Shown piece by piece: positions 22,449 through 31,325 of a stretch of DNA of 32,982 bases (positions within the stretch are counted from its first letter, which is position 1; each line of letters begins with the position of its first letter). A program made the translations under genes and the position numbers. Where the stretch lies: the IMG/VR virus record IMGVR_UViG_3300032236_000453, positions 1 through 32,982 of that record; one strand, 5' to 3'. The notes beneath the pieces were generated by a model. It did no database searches. It was given only the letters and a program-made list of their open reading frames with translations, and was not told the origin of the DNA. This DNA is from a virus.

Positions 22449-22654
22449 TAACAGTAGGTAGAATGGCAGAACGTTATGGTTTACTTCCAAGTGAAGTTGC
22501 AAAACGTGCCACTACCTATGATATTATGGTTACTGATGTTCTTGCGACTTATACAACTTACGAACAACAAAAAGCAAGTGGTGAAGTTAATCCAGAACTA
22601 TTTGGTCTTACTGAAGACGAGATGGCAAACATGTTGGAGAGTGTACGTGTCTAA
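22101..22654 (+). CDS. Tail assembly chaperone, frameshifted long form (gpGT-like)
   Basis: A -1 slip on GGGAAAG joins the first 100 codons of the short chaperone to 84 codons of the next frame, with no stop in between, for a product of about 184 residues. The extra part contains LLPSEVAKRATTYDIMVTDVL, then ATYTTYEQQKASGE, which matches the T-domain pattern of siphovirus chaperones (LPSE...R.TT.D.MV.D......Y...K). The frame has its own ATG at 22445 overlapping the stop of the short form, so a 69-residue separate product is possible, but the T-domain is normally made only as the fusion. Confidence 0.82.
22394..22400 (+). promoter_or_regulatory. Programmed -1 frameshift site GGGAAAG
   Basis: The heptamer is the same as that of lambda G-T and lies in the same reading phase, G GGA AAG (X-XXY-YYZ), in the chaperone frame. 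The -1 frame is open from the site through to 22654. Confidence 0.88.
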
Positions 22655-22955
22655 AATTATTGATAGATTAAATAAAATTACTAGAACATTAAACAGTCCA
22701 ACGATTGCTAATGTTGCTTTTCAAAAGTTTGTTGATGTTACGCCTATAGATAAAGGTAATGCAAAACGTAATACAGTATTACAAAATACTAAAATTATTG
22801 CTAACTATCCTTATGCTGATGTATTAGATAAAGGTCGAGGCTTTCGTGATGGTCAAATGAGAGGTTCAAATCAAGCACCAAATGGTATGACACAACCAAC
22901 AATAGAATATGTACGTGATTATGTTTTTCAGCAAACTGGCATTAGATTAAAGTAA
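22647..22955 (+). CDS. Tail-completion-like protein (HK97 gp10-like pattern)
   Basis: The frame is open from farther upstream, but that part overlaps the T-domain in another frame. GTG at 22647 with GGAG about 9 bases before it is preferred and gives 102 residues. The product carries VDVTPIDKGNAKRNTV (about 28-43) and then NYPYADVLDKGRGFRDGQ, resembling the TP(V/I)xxGNxR and YAxxxxxG patterns of HK97 gp10-type tail-completion or minor tail proteins. It is basic. Its place between chaperones and tape measure is slightly unusual, since such proteins more often precede the tube gene. Confidence 0.75.
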   Translation: MSKIIDRLNKITRTLNSPTIANVAFQKFVDVTPIDKGNAKRNTVLQNTKIIANYPYADVLDKGRGFRDGQMRGSNQAPNGMTQPTIEYVRDYVFQQTGIRLK

Positions 22956-22970
22956 AGTAAGGAACAGAAA

Positions 22971-25247
22971 ATGGCAACCGTAGACAATTATGTATTAGAA
23001 CTTGCTGTTAAAGGCACAGAAGAAGTTGAATCACTTAATAAGAAACTTGAAACGTTTGGTAAACTAATACTAGGTATTGGTATTGCTGAGTTTGGTCATA
23101 AAGTTTTAGAATTAGGCGATCATATTCAAAAGTTAAATGATGCAACAGGATTAAGTGTTGAAGGTATTGCCAACTTTCAAAATGCATTAATGTTAAGTGG
23201 TGGTCGTGCTGATGAAGCCGGCAAGATGATTGCTAAGTTCTTTCAGATTGTTGATGAAGGAGCAAAGGGCGCTGATACTGCATTACGTGATTTACAAAAA
23301 GCAGGTGTTACATTTAGTGACTTAGGTAAATTAAGCGAAGAAGAATTATTAAACAAAGCAGTTAAGAATCTAGGTGAAATGGAAGCAGGTGCTGCCAGAA
23401 CTGCAGCAGGTATTGCATTGTTTGGTAAAGCATTTAGAAGTGTAGCCGCAACTGATTTAGCAGAAGCATTAGGTAAAGGTGATTTTAGTGGTATCACTAA
23501 AGGTATCAAAGAAGCCAGTGAAATGGCTGACAAACTTGAAAACAATATGTACAAATTGCAGTTGGCAGCAACAACTGTATTTGGTCAATTAATTACTTTA
23601 CTAGAACCTTTCGTTGGTAAAGTTAATGAAGGCAATTTAACATTAGAGCAATCAGAAAAGATTGTTCAAGCATTAGGTATAGCAGTACTTGCAGTTGGTG
23701 GTGCTATGGCACTAGCATTTGGTGCTGGTATGATTGGTAACATCATTAAATTTAATGAAGTATTAGGTGTAACTGCCGCAATCAGTAATGTTATTGGTGC
23801 AAGTCCAGTAGGTGCAATTGCTAAGATAGCAGCCGCATTAACAACTGCCGCAGTAGCAGGTGGCGCAACATATTTGGCATTAGACCAAATAATGAAAAAG
23901 AATAATGAACTTAGTAATGCTCCAGAACCAGGCGTACAAAATCAAGACCAAAATGCAACTAATCAAGCAAGAGTTACAAGTTTATATACTGCTGATGAGT
24001 TAAAAGCAAGACAAACTGCATTGCAAGTTGCAATGGCACAAACTGATACTCAACAAAAGCAATTTGAATTAGCACAAAATTATCAACGTGTAATTAATAC
24101 CACAATTGGTATGGAACAAACACAGGCTGAAATTACAAAATCAAATGCTAGTTTAACTCAAGCCGCAGACAATCAAATTCTTGCATTAGAAAAACAAATT
24201 AATGATGAGAAGGCAAAAGGATACATGGTTGGTGACCAACTTAAAGGTGTTAATGAAGGTCTTGTTACTCAATATAAACAACAAATTGACCAAGTAAAAC
24301 AAAATTTAGAAGTTGTTAAAAAACTAAAAGAAGAAGAAATATTAAGAGTAGAAGCCATTAAAGCAGCAGTAGCCGGCTATCAATTAATGAATAGTATGGT
24401 TACTCTTAACAGTAAAACCTTAGAAGAAGATAGAACACGTGATATTACAATGCAAGAAGTTCTTGGTATTAAAACCAAAGAGCAAGGTGATCGTAGAATT
24501 GCAATTATAAAATTAGAAACAGAAGCAAATGACCGACTTAATCAATTAAGACTTTTATATGCTCAACAGGCAGTTCAAGGTAATATGATAGAAGCGGCTT
24601 CTACATTACAAATGTTAGATTTAGAAAAAGAACGATTTGCTGCTAGAATTAAAAATCTTGAACAAACACAAGCATTAGAAGATAGAATGCGTGAAAGTTC
24701 AATTGCAGGAGCACAAGCCGCATTATTTAAGATTGCTAGAAGTACTGATCCATTCACATTAATGGAAAGTAGATTTACTAAAGTATTTGATAATGTAGGT
24801 TCAGCATTAGATAAGTTAGTTGATACAGGTAAATTAAGTTTCAGTGATTTAGCAAATAGCATTATTAGAGATTTGATTAAGATTGAACTAAGAGCAGCCG
24901 CAAGCAACTTCTTAAGTTCTGCTGCTGGTTGGTTAGGCTTTGGTGTACCAGGTAAGGCAGCGGGTGGAGATGTAGATAGTGGTCAGCCTTATATGGTTGG
25001 TGAAAAAGGACCTGAATTATTCATACCTAAAATGGCAGGTACAATAGTACCAAATGGTCAAATAGGTAGCACTAGTTCATCAAGTTCTAGTCCAACTCCA
25101 ATAGGTGGCAACACAATAACTAATCATTATTATACGGTCAATGCAGTTGATGCTAAATCAGTAGCACAACTCTTTGCTGAAAATCGCAAAACATTATTAG
25201 GTAGTGTAATGATGGCACAAAAAGAAATGCCATATAAAACGAGGTAA
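22971..25247 (+). CDS. Tail tape measure protein
   Basis: A 758-residue protein, the largest in the tail module and directly after the chaperones. N-terminal helical part (NYVLELAVKGTEEVESLNKKLETFGKL, then LNDATGLSVEGIANFQNALMLSGG), hydrophobic segments near residues 234-262 and 274-304, a long coiled-coil middle (about 330-560), and a C-terminal segment ending GQPYMVGEKGPELFIPKMAG, then TIVPNGQIG, a hallmark of many tape measure proteins. It sets tail length and may enter the host membrane at DNA ejection. Its size predicts a tail of very roughly 110 nm by the usual proportionality. No peptidoglycan-cleaving motif was seen in it. Confidence 0.92.
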   Translation: MATVDNYVLELAVKGTEEVESLNKKLETFGKLILGIGIAEFGHKVLELGDHIQKLNDATGLSVEGIANFQNALMLSGGRADEAGKMIAKFFQIVDEGAKGADTALRDLQKAGVTFSDLGKLSEEELLNKAVKNLGEMEAGAARTAAGIALFGKAFRSVAATDLAEALGKGDFSGITKGIKEASEMADKLENNMYKLQLAATTVFGQLITLLEPFVGKVNEGNLTLEQSEKIVQALGIAVLAVGGAMALAFGAGMIGNIIKFNEVLGVTAAISNVIGASPVGAIAKIAAALTTAAVAGGATYLALDQIMKKNNELSNAPEPGVQNQDQNATNQARVTSLYTADELKARQTALQVAMAQTDTQQKQFELAQNYQRVINTTIGMEQTQAEITKSNASLTQAADNQILALEKQINDEKAKGYMVGDQLKGVNEGLVTQYKQQIDQVKQNLEVVKKLKEEEILRVEAIKAAVAGYQLMNSMVTLNSKTLEEDRTRDITMQEVLGIKTKEQGDRRIAIIKLETEANDRLNQLRLLYAQQAVQGNMIEAASTLQMLDLEKERFAARIKNLEQTQALEDRMRESSIAGAQAALFKIARSTDPFTLMESRFTKVFDNVGSALDKLVDTGKLSFSDLANSIIRDLIKIELRAAASNFLSSAAGWLGFGVPGKAAGGDVDSGQPYMVGEKGPELFIPKMAGTIVPNGQIGSTSSSSSSPTPIGGNTITNHYYTVNAVDAKSVAQLFAENRKTLLGSVMMAQKEMPYKTR

Positions 25248-25250
25248 AAT

Positions 25251-25937
25251 ATGGGAATACAAACAGTTATAGATAGTTGCGATAGTTTAGAAATCAATCG
25301 CAGAAAATTAGTTGGTATACAATATACTAGAAACGAAATTAGTCGTACTAGTGTTACACCAACATTAAATCCATGGCGCTTTACATTAACATTGCCTGCT
25401 AATCTAAAATATAGTGATGCAAGAGGTTTATTAGAAGAAATAGATAATTTAGATAGAGTGTTACCAGAAACAATATACTTTGGACATAATAATAAATTAG
25501 CATGGATATTCAAATATCAAGGTGATGCTAACATAGCAGTAATGGCTACAGTCACAGTTACAAGTTTTACAGGTAACCAATTAGTATTAAGTAACTTACC
25601 AAACATAGGTGCAGGTAATTATTTGTTTAAGAAAAATGATATCATACAAATATATGGTTATCCATATCCATTCAGTAGCACTACTGATGTGTTGCGTGGA
25701 TCAGCAACTACTGTAACAGTAGTGACACATAGACCAAACTTTATTCCATATAACATAACAGGCGCAACAATCACAGTTGGTCAATATGCAAACTTTCAAT
25801 TGTTTTGTCCAAACATGCCAACATATAAATTAATACCAGGTGGTGGTAGTTATGATAGATATGGTAACATAACTAATAATGCATATATTCAATGGTCAAG
25901 TGAATTCAAACTTTATGAATATTTAGGTCAAATATGA
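25251..25937 (+). CDS. Tail tip/distal tail protein (probable)
   Basis: A 228-residue beta-rich protein three bases after tape measure, where the distal tail protein usually lies. NPWRFTLTLPANLKYSDARGLLEEIDNLDRVLP (about 41-73) is followed by beta strands with an OB-like or TT-fold feel (TVTVTSFTGNQLVLSNLP, then NDIIQIYGYPYP). Its stop overlaps the next start (ATGA). It would cap the tube and organise the tip complex. The family assignment is by position. Confidence 0.7.
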   Translation: MGIQTVIDSCDSLEINRRKLVGIQYTRNEISRTSVTPTLNPWRFTLTLPANLKYSDARGLLEEIDNLDRVLPETIYFGHNNKLAWIFKYQGDANIAVMATVTVTSFTGNQLVLSNLPNIGAGNYLFKKNDIIQIYGYPYPFSSTTDVLRGSATTVTVVTHRPNFIPYNITGATITVGQYANFQLFCPNMPTYKLIPGGGSYDRYGNITNNAYIQWSSEFKLYEYLGQI

Positions 25938-26551
25938 TTAACATTCCACAAGTAAACAATGTTCCATATGTTAGCAATGCTGAGTTTATAAAACTAATAG
26001 TAACTAGCAATGACAACATTACCACAACTCATACATTTAGTAGTAGTTACAAGAACGAAGTTATTAATGGATCTACATATCTTGCATTAGGTGGATTGTT
26101 AAGTGTAGGCACACAACAAAGAGATTTGCGTGTTACCAATAGTGATACTGTAATTACATTAAGTGGATTACAAAGCGAAAACATATATCTTGTATTAGGT
26201 ACAAAGATTAAAGGTAGTCTAGTTGAAATCTATCGTGGATTTTATGATGACCAATATAGTTTAGTAAACACAGTTCGTAGATATAATGGTGTAGTTACAA
26301 GTTATACATTAAATGAAGATTTGCAAGTAGAAAATCATAATGACAACTTTGTTATTTCAATAAACTGTTCTGCATTCAAAACTGTATTAGAAAACAGAGT
26401 TAGTGGTCGTAAAACAAATGGTACTAGTTGGAAAGTTTTTAATCCAACTGATACAAGTATGGATAATGTACAAGCAATTAGTCAAGCATACTTTGACTTT
26501 GGTAAACCACCACAAGGTACAACAACTAATTCAACAAACACATCGAGTTAA
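25934..26551 (+). CDS. Tail tip hub-like protein (probable)
   Basis: A 205-residue beta-rich protein. KLIVTSNDNITTTHTFSSSYKNEVINGSTYLALGGLLSVG and ENIYLVLGTKIKGSLVEIYRGFYDD resemble baseplate-hub proteins such as the DUF2163 type, in which two related beta modules are followed by a C-terminal domain; FVISINCSAFKTVLENRVSGRKTN fits that reading. The C-terminus is a Thr/Asn/Ser tail. It would connect the distal tail to the J-like tip. The call is moderate because the similarity is by pattern only. Confidence 0.6.
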   Translation: MINIPQVNNVPYVSNAEFIKLIVTSNDNITTTHTFSSSYKNEVINGSTYLALGGLLSVGTQQRDLRVTNSDTVITLSGLQSENIYLVLGTKIKGSLVEIYRGFYDDQYSLVNTVRRYNGVVTSYTLNEDLQVENHNDNFVISINCSAFKTVLENRVSGRKTNGTSWKVFNPTDTSMDNVQAISQAYFDFGKPPQGTTTNSTNTSS

Positions 26552-26554
26552 TAA

Positions 26555-27007
26555 ATGAAAATCGTAGAAGCAAATAAATTCCATTCAGATGTTATCATAC
26601 AAATGTTGAAAAATTACAGAGAAGTAACTCCTGTAGAGTTTTTCAAATATTGTGATAACGAAGAATACATCAACAAATTATTAAGACATATCTTTGCTGG
26701 TCGTGGCATAGTGTTACTGGCTTACAAAGAAGATAAAGCAATTGGCATGCTAGTTGGCTTTATAGAACAATCAATATGGGATCCTGATATATGTATGATG
26801 CGGGAATTAGCATACTGGGTGGAACCAGAACACAGAGGTTCAAGTGCGGCATATCGATTATTATCAAAGTACAACGAAATCGCACAGTCACTTTTAGATA
26901 CAGGCAGAATAAAAACATGGACAATATCAAAAATGGTAAACAGTCCTGATTTAAGTTATGATAAGTTAGGCTTTCGCAAAGTCGAAGAAACATGGAGTGT
27001 AAGTTAA
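26555..27007 (+). CDS. GNAT-family N-acetyltransferase in the tail operon
   Basis: A 150-residue protein with the GNAT order: an N-terminal strand/helix (KIVEANKFHSDVIIQMLKNY), then IVLLAYKEDKAIGMLVGFIE (about 51-70), then LAYWVEPEHRGSSAAYRLLSKYNEIA (about 85-110), which is the acetyl-CoA-binding motif A (V-x-PEHRGSSAA), and finally LSYDKLGFRKVEETW near the C-terminus (the Y-x-K-x-GF-x-K pattern). It would transfer an acetyl group from acetyl-CoA to an amine. Lying between hub and tip genes, its target may be a virion protein or a host molecule; the substrate is unknown. Confidence 0.85.
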   Translation: MKIVEANKFHSDVIIQMLKNYREVTPVEFFKYCDNEEYINKLLRHIFAGRGIVLLAYKEDKAIGMLVGFIEQSIWDPDICMMRELAYWVEPEHRGSSAAYRLLSKYNEIAQSLLDTGRIKTWTISKMVNSPDLSYDKLGFRKVEETWSVS

Positions 27008-27008
27008 T

Positions 27009-29495
27009 ATGCCAATTTTTACAGCAGCCGCAGTATTCATCGCAGAAGCAATTGGAGTAACCAGTGTGCTTGGTATAGCAGCCATTAACTTAGGTGTTCG
27101 TGTAGTTGCAGCCTATGTTGTTAGTAGTTTAGTTACAAAACGAGATCCAGGTACACCAACAAGTAATTCAACAACAGGTTCTGGTGGTGGTAGTAGAGTT
27201 CAATTACAACCAGCAACAGAAAATAGATTACCAGTTGTTTATGGTAGTGCATTTGTAAGCCCAATTATTATTGATGCAAAGATTAGTACAGACCAAAAGA
27301 CTATGTGGTATGTAATGGCATTAAGTGAAGTTACTGATACAGGTACAATATCATTTAATCGTCAATATTGGGGTGATAAAGAGTTATTCTTTGATACTGG
27401 CGACAAAACAAAAGTTGCATATTGGACAGATACAAACAATGTAACAAATACTAACGTTGCTGGTAATATGTACATTTACTATTATAATAATGGTAGTGCT
27501 AATCCAACAAATACAACATTAAAAGCATGGGAAGTGTTAAGTGATAGTCAAATTGAAAGCACACAACGTTGGCCTACAACTAACACAATGACCAATGTTG
27601 CATTTGCAATTGTTAAAGTTATCTATAACACAACTGCTGGATTAACTGGTAGTGACCAATTCAAAGTTCAATTAGTTAATACTTTATATCAGCCAGGTTC
27701 TGTAATCAAAGATTATTTACATAACACACGTTATGGTTGTGCCATATCATATGATAATATTGATACCGATGCATTAACTGCATTGGATACATATAGCGCA
27801 CAACAAATAAGTTATATTAATCCAGCAGGTGGCCCATTACTATACCAAGACAGATATACAATCAATGGTCCTATAGATACAAATAATAATTGTTTGGTTA
27901 ACTTGCAAGCAATGGTTGATAGTTGCGATAGTTGGTTGCAATGGAATGAAACATATAATAAATGGAGTGTAAAAATCAATAGAAGTTATACTGATTATAC
28001 AACATTTGAAAGTTTATTTGCTATTACCAGTAGCAATATTATTGGTGGAGTTAACATCACACCTGTAGATTTGAATAGTACATACAATATTGTTGAAGCA
28101 CATTGGCCAAACAGTAAGATTAAAGACCAAAGTGATTACGCATACGTAACACTTCCAACAGTGGATCGAAATCCAAATGAGCCAGATAATAAATTAGATT
28201 TGCAATTGCCATTAGTTAATAACTTAGTTCAAGCAACTTATTTGTCAACACGTAGATTAATACAAAGTCGTGATGACTTAATCATTGATATATCATTAGA
28301 TTATTCAGGCATACAAATAGAAGCAGGTGATGTTGTTCGTGTTTATCATAATGTTTATGGTTGGGATGGTAAACTATTCTTAGTTAATCAAGTAATTGAA
28401 AGTAAAGCAGATGATGGTAGTTTAGGTGCTAAAGTAAGTTTGTTTGAATACAATGAACAAGTATATCAAAACATAAGCATAACTGATTTTGTACCAGATA
28501 CAAATACAGGCATACCTAATCCATTCTGGATAACTACTCCAGAAGCACCTTATGTCACTTCAAATAACGTTCCAGGTGGAAGTGGTGCAATTAGTGCATT
28601 TACTGTTAGTGGTCATGTACCTGCAACAGGTACAATATTATATATGGATTTCTATTATGGTACAACACCAGATGCAAGCACATATAAATTATATCAAACT
28701 GTAACTGCACCAAATGGACAAAGTTTTACAAATAATCAAACAATAAATCTAACAGTAAATGATTTAACTAGCAATACATATTATTGGAGTGTAAGGGCAC
28801 GTAGTAGTGCTAATGATACAGGTACTACAGGTGGTAGTAAAATTAGTACACCAAGCGCACCACATACATGGCCAGGTGCAACAGTATTACCAGTAACACA
28901 AGTAAATGGTAGTAATGTAGGTGGTATCAATTATTCAATGATGCAAGCAGGTGCTACTGGTGCGTTTCCTTATACAAAGTATAATAGTAGTGTTGGATAT
29001 CCAGTTAATGTTACAACTACTTCTGCCAGAAACGTACCATTAATATATCCTGGTACTACTCAATCAGATACATTTCCTTGGTATAATGATTCACCAAGAT
29101 GGAATAGTGCAACCGGAGGTGCTCTTGCTTGGACTAGTGAAGGGGCTAATGGTTGGTATACTGCAATTTCAGTTAATGTATCAACTATAAGTATTGATCC
29201 AGGAGAACTATTTCAAGTAAATGGATATTTGAATTTAGTAACTGATACTGCAAACACAACAATACAAGTAATGTTATTTTATGATTTTGGTGTAAATGGT
29301 ATAGTATTAGAACAAGTTAATATGCAAACATTTACTATACCTAATGCAGGTGCATATCCATATCTAATACCATTAGTACATGTGGCTAGCGTTGCGGCTA
29401 GTGCTTCAAGAATAGGTTTCGCTATAAGAAATTTAACTGCAAGTACTAATGTGACAATATTTGCAGGCGCACTAGGTGTCAAACAAGTTAAATGA
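27009..29495 (+). CDS. Tail tip protein, J-like central fibre
   Basis: An 828-residue protein. The N-terminus has a hydrophobic stretch (about 4-43, FTAAAVFIAEAIGVTSVLGIAAINL, then VVAAYVVSSLV) followed by RLPVVYGSAFVSPIIIDAKI, a pattern common at the start of tip attachment (J-type) proteins. The middle has VQAMVDSCDSWLQWNETYNKWSVKIN (about 298-322) and GIQIEAGDVVRVYHNVYGWDGKLFLVNQV (about 436-464), hub-like domains. A fibronectin-III-like beta domain spans about 515-620 (ILYMDFYYGTTPD, then SNTYYWSVRARS). The beta-rich C-terminus has no repeats. It likely forms the central tip that contacts the receptor and opens the tail. It precedes the two fibre cassettes. Confidence 0.85.
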   Translation: MPIFTAAAVFIAEAIGVTSVLGIAAINLGVRVVAAYVVSSLVTKRDPGTPTSNSTTGSGGGSRVQLQPATENRLPVVYGSAFVSPIIIDAKISTDQKTMWYVMALSEVTDTGTISFNRQYWGDKELFFDTGDKTKVAYWTDTNNVTNTNVAGNMYIYYYNNGSANPTNTTLKAWEVLSDSQIESTQRWPTTNTMTNVAFAIVKVIYNTTAGLTGSDQFKVQLVNTLYQPGSVIKDYLHNTRYGCAISYDNIDTDALTALDTYSAQQISYINPAGGPLLYQDRYTINGPIDTNNNCLVNLQAMVDSCDSWLQWNETYNKWSVKINRSYTDYTTFESLFAITSSNIIGGVNITPVDLNSTYNIVEAHWPNSKIKDQSDYAYVTLPTVDRNPNEPDNKLDLQLPLVNNLVQATYLSTRRLIQSRDDLIIDISLDYSGIQIEAGDVVRVYHNVYGWDGKLFLVNQVIESKADDGSLGAKVSLFEYNEQVYQNISITDFVPDTNTGIPNPFWITTPEAPYVTSNNVPGGSGAISAFTVSGHVPATGTILYMDFYYGTTPDASTYKLYQTVTAPNGQSFTNNQTINLTVNDLTSNTYYWSVRARSSANDTGTTGGSKISTPSAPHTWPGATVLPVTQVNGSNVGGINYSMMQAGATGAFPYTKYNSSVGYPVNVTTTSARNVPLIYPGTTQSDTFPWYNDSPRWNSATGGALAWTSEGANGWYTAISVNVSTISIDPGELFQVNGYLNLVTDTANTTIQVMLFYDFGVNGIVLEQVNMQTFTIPNAGAYPYLIPLVHVASVAASASRIGFAIRNLTASTNVTIFAGALGVKQVK

Positions 29496-29504
29496 TGAAA
29501 AATC

Positions 29505-29511
29505 ATAAATA
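29505..29511 (+). promoter_or_regulatory. Late-type promoter motif ATAAATA (first fibre cassette)
   Basis: ATAAATA lies 19 bases before the ATG at 29530, within the 34-base gap after the J-like gene. AAGGAG and AGCATAGAA (29521-29529) follow at once. If it works like the others, the leader is very short. Confidence 0.45.
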
Positions 29512-29529
29512 TATAAGGAGAGCATAGAA

Positions 29530-30006
29530 ATGAGTTTAATATTAACAGGTACAAAAACAGCAACAATCGCTGGTACAATTTTACAATGTGTTGAAGTTTA
29601 CAACGGCGAGAGTTATACCTTTCCATTAAACTTTACTGATAGTGCTGGTAATCCAGTAGATATTACTAGTTGGACATTTGCAGTTACATGTAAATGGTAT
29701 ACTGCAACTATTACATATCCAAATTCAAATACAACTGTACAAAGCATTGATTTATCTAATTTAACATTATTGGCAAGTCAACCAACACCAAATCCCCCAA
29801 CTGGTATGACTGCAGCAATAGTATCAGGTACTGCAGGTACTGCATATCTTTATATCCCAGCAGGAGTTAATGGAGGACAAACAATTGGACTAAATGATAC
29901 AACTAGTTTATTAGTTGTTGTAAGTTTAAGTGTTACTAGAACAAATAGTTATAGTAAAGTAGACAAAAACATTGAACCAATTGGCATGATTGTAAGGTAC
30001 ATCTAA
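29530..30006 (+). CDS. Small beta-rich tail protein, first gene of fibre cassette A
   Basis: A 158-residue protein related to the one at 85 through its N-terminal half (VEVYNGESYTFPLNFTDSAG, then NPVDITSWTFAVTCKWY). The rest is beta-rich with Thr/Pro loops and a C-terminal LVVVSLSVTRTNSYSKVDKNIEPIGMIVRYI. It probably forms a beta-sandwich adaptor between tail tip and fibre. Its stop overlaps the next start (TAATG). Shared leader sequence with the gene at 85 (GGAG...AGCATAGAA) supports common origin of the two cassettes. Confidence 0.8.
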   Translation: MSLILTGTKTATIAGTILQCVEVYNGESYTFPLNFTDSAGNPVDITSWTFAVTCKWYTATITYPNSNTTVQSIDLSNLTLLASQPTPNPPTGMTAAIVSGTAGTAYLYIPAGVNGGQTIGLNDTTSLLVVVSLSVTRTNSYSKVDKNIEPIGMIVRYI

Positions 30007-31325
30007 TGTCAGACGTAAGCCTAAATGTAACAGTTACACCAGTAACGGCTAATGTTGTATTAGCAAATACTAAAATTACTATTACACCAAATCCTATTGC
30101 GGCAGTTATTTCTGCAGGTGGATTTGCATCACCAGCACATGGAGTAAGCGGTGATACACAAGTACAATTCAATAATGGAGGAATACTTGGTGGTTCACCT
30201 GCAATGACATGGGCTAATAGTTCAAACTCATTAAGTGTTAGCGGTAACATTACTGCAGGTATGCAAGTAACAGGCAATACTGCAACATTTAATAATCAAG
30301 TTAATGTTGGTAATTTACACGCCAACACAGATGTAACTGCAAATAATCTCATTGCATTAAATGGTGCAAACTTAGGACCTGTAGCAAATTTACATATCAC
30401 TGGTGGAACTAATAATACATTTTTAAGAACAGATGGTTCTGGAACTTTAAGTTTTGATACTATTAATTTACCTACACCACAAGGATCTGCTAATTCTATT
30501 CAATATAATAATGCAGGTGTATTAGGTGGTATACCTACAATGTTATATGATAATGCTAATCAATTTGTTAATTTAGGTTATAATAGCAATATTAAAATTC
30601 AAGGTGGATTAAATGGTTATTTTCTACAAACAGATGGTGCAGGTAATTTAGGTTGGAGTTTAGCAACAAGCGCAGGCACAGGTACTGTTGGTGGAATAGC
30701 AAATACTATTCAGTATAATAATGGTGGTAACTTTGGTGGCAATGTTAATTTTACATATGATGCACCAAATAATACAGTTAAGGCAACAAACTTTACAAGT
30801 AATGTATTAATTACTGCAAATTTAATTAATGTTAGTAATGTTACAGTTAGTAGTAATCTTAATGCTACAGGAAATCTAAATGTTACAGGTCTTGCAAATT
30901 TAACAACATTAACTGTTAATGGTACTAGTAAGGTTCAACAAGCAAAAGAAAAAGTTAATATATCCGCTACTAGTTTAACAGGAACTGTTAATTTTGATGT
31001 ATTAACTTCTGCAATTTCATATTATACTGGTAATATTGCAGGTAACATAACATTAAACATTAGAGGTGCTAGTGGTACTGCACTTAGTAGTGTTGTTAAT
31101 GTGGGTGAATCATTAACTGTTGTATTAATGACTAATATTGGTCCAACTGTTTATATTCCAACTGTTATTCAAGTAGATGGTTCAACAGTAACACCAAAAT
31201 ATTCAGGTGGACTAACGCCATTTACTGGTTCTAGTGCAAATAGTGTAGGTGCATTTTCATATACAGTAGTTAGAACTGGAACCAGTACCTATACTATATT
31301 AGGTAGTGTTGGTGGATTTGTATAA
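30006..31325 (+). CDS. Tail fibre protein, short paralogue
   Basis: A 439-residue fibre with the same style of composition and segments as the 1288-residue fibre at 584. Three repeats of a VQFNNGG-type unit (IQYNNAGVLGG, IQYNNGGNFGG) and three of a GG-x-FLQTDG-x-GNL-x-W type (LHITGGTNNTFLRTDGSGTL, KIQGGLNGYFLQTDGAGNLG and a matching tail) form the shaft. The C-terminal part after KEKVNISAT (about 318) is a non-repeat beta domain (GNIAGNITLNIRGASG, then VVLMTNIGPTVYIPTVIQVDG), a pattern seen at fibre tips of aquatic phages and likely the receptor-binding or trimerising head. TAATG overlaps occur at both ends. Confidence 0.85.
   Translation: MSDVSLNVTVTPVTANVVLANTKITITPNPIAAVISAGGFASPAHGVSGDTQVQFNNGGILGGSPAMTWANSSNSLSVSGNITAGMQVTGNTATFNNQVNVGNLHANTDVTANNLIALNGANLGPVANLHITGGTNNTFLRTDGSGTLSFDTINLPTPQGSANSIQYNNAGVLGGIPTMLYDNANQFVNLGYNSNIKIQGGLNGYFLQTDGAGNLGWSLATSAGTGTVGGIANTIQYNNGGNFGGNVNFTYDAPNNTVKATNFTSNVLITANLINVSNVTVSSNLNATGNLNVTGLANLTTLTVNGTSKVQQAKEKVNISATSLTGTVNFDVLTSAISYYTGNIAGNITLNIRGASGTALSSVVNVGESLTVVLMTNIGPTVYIPTVIQVDGSTVTPKYSGGLTPFTGSSANSVGAFSYTVVRTGTSTYTILGSVGGFV

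Noticed and set aside
22476-22646. N-terminal extension of the gene that starts at 22647
   Set aside because: The extra 57 codons overlap the T-domain frame and give a low-quality hydrophobic sequence; the GTG at 22647 has a better ribosome site.
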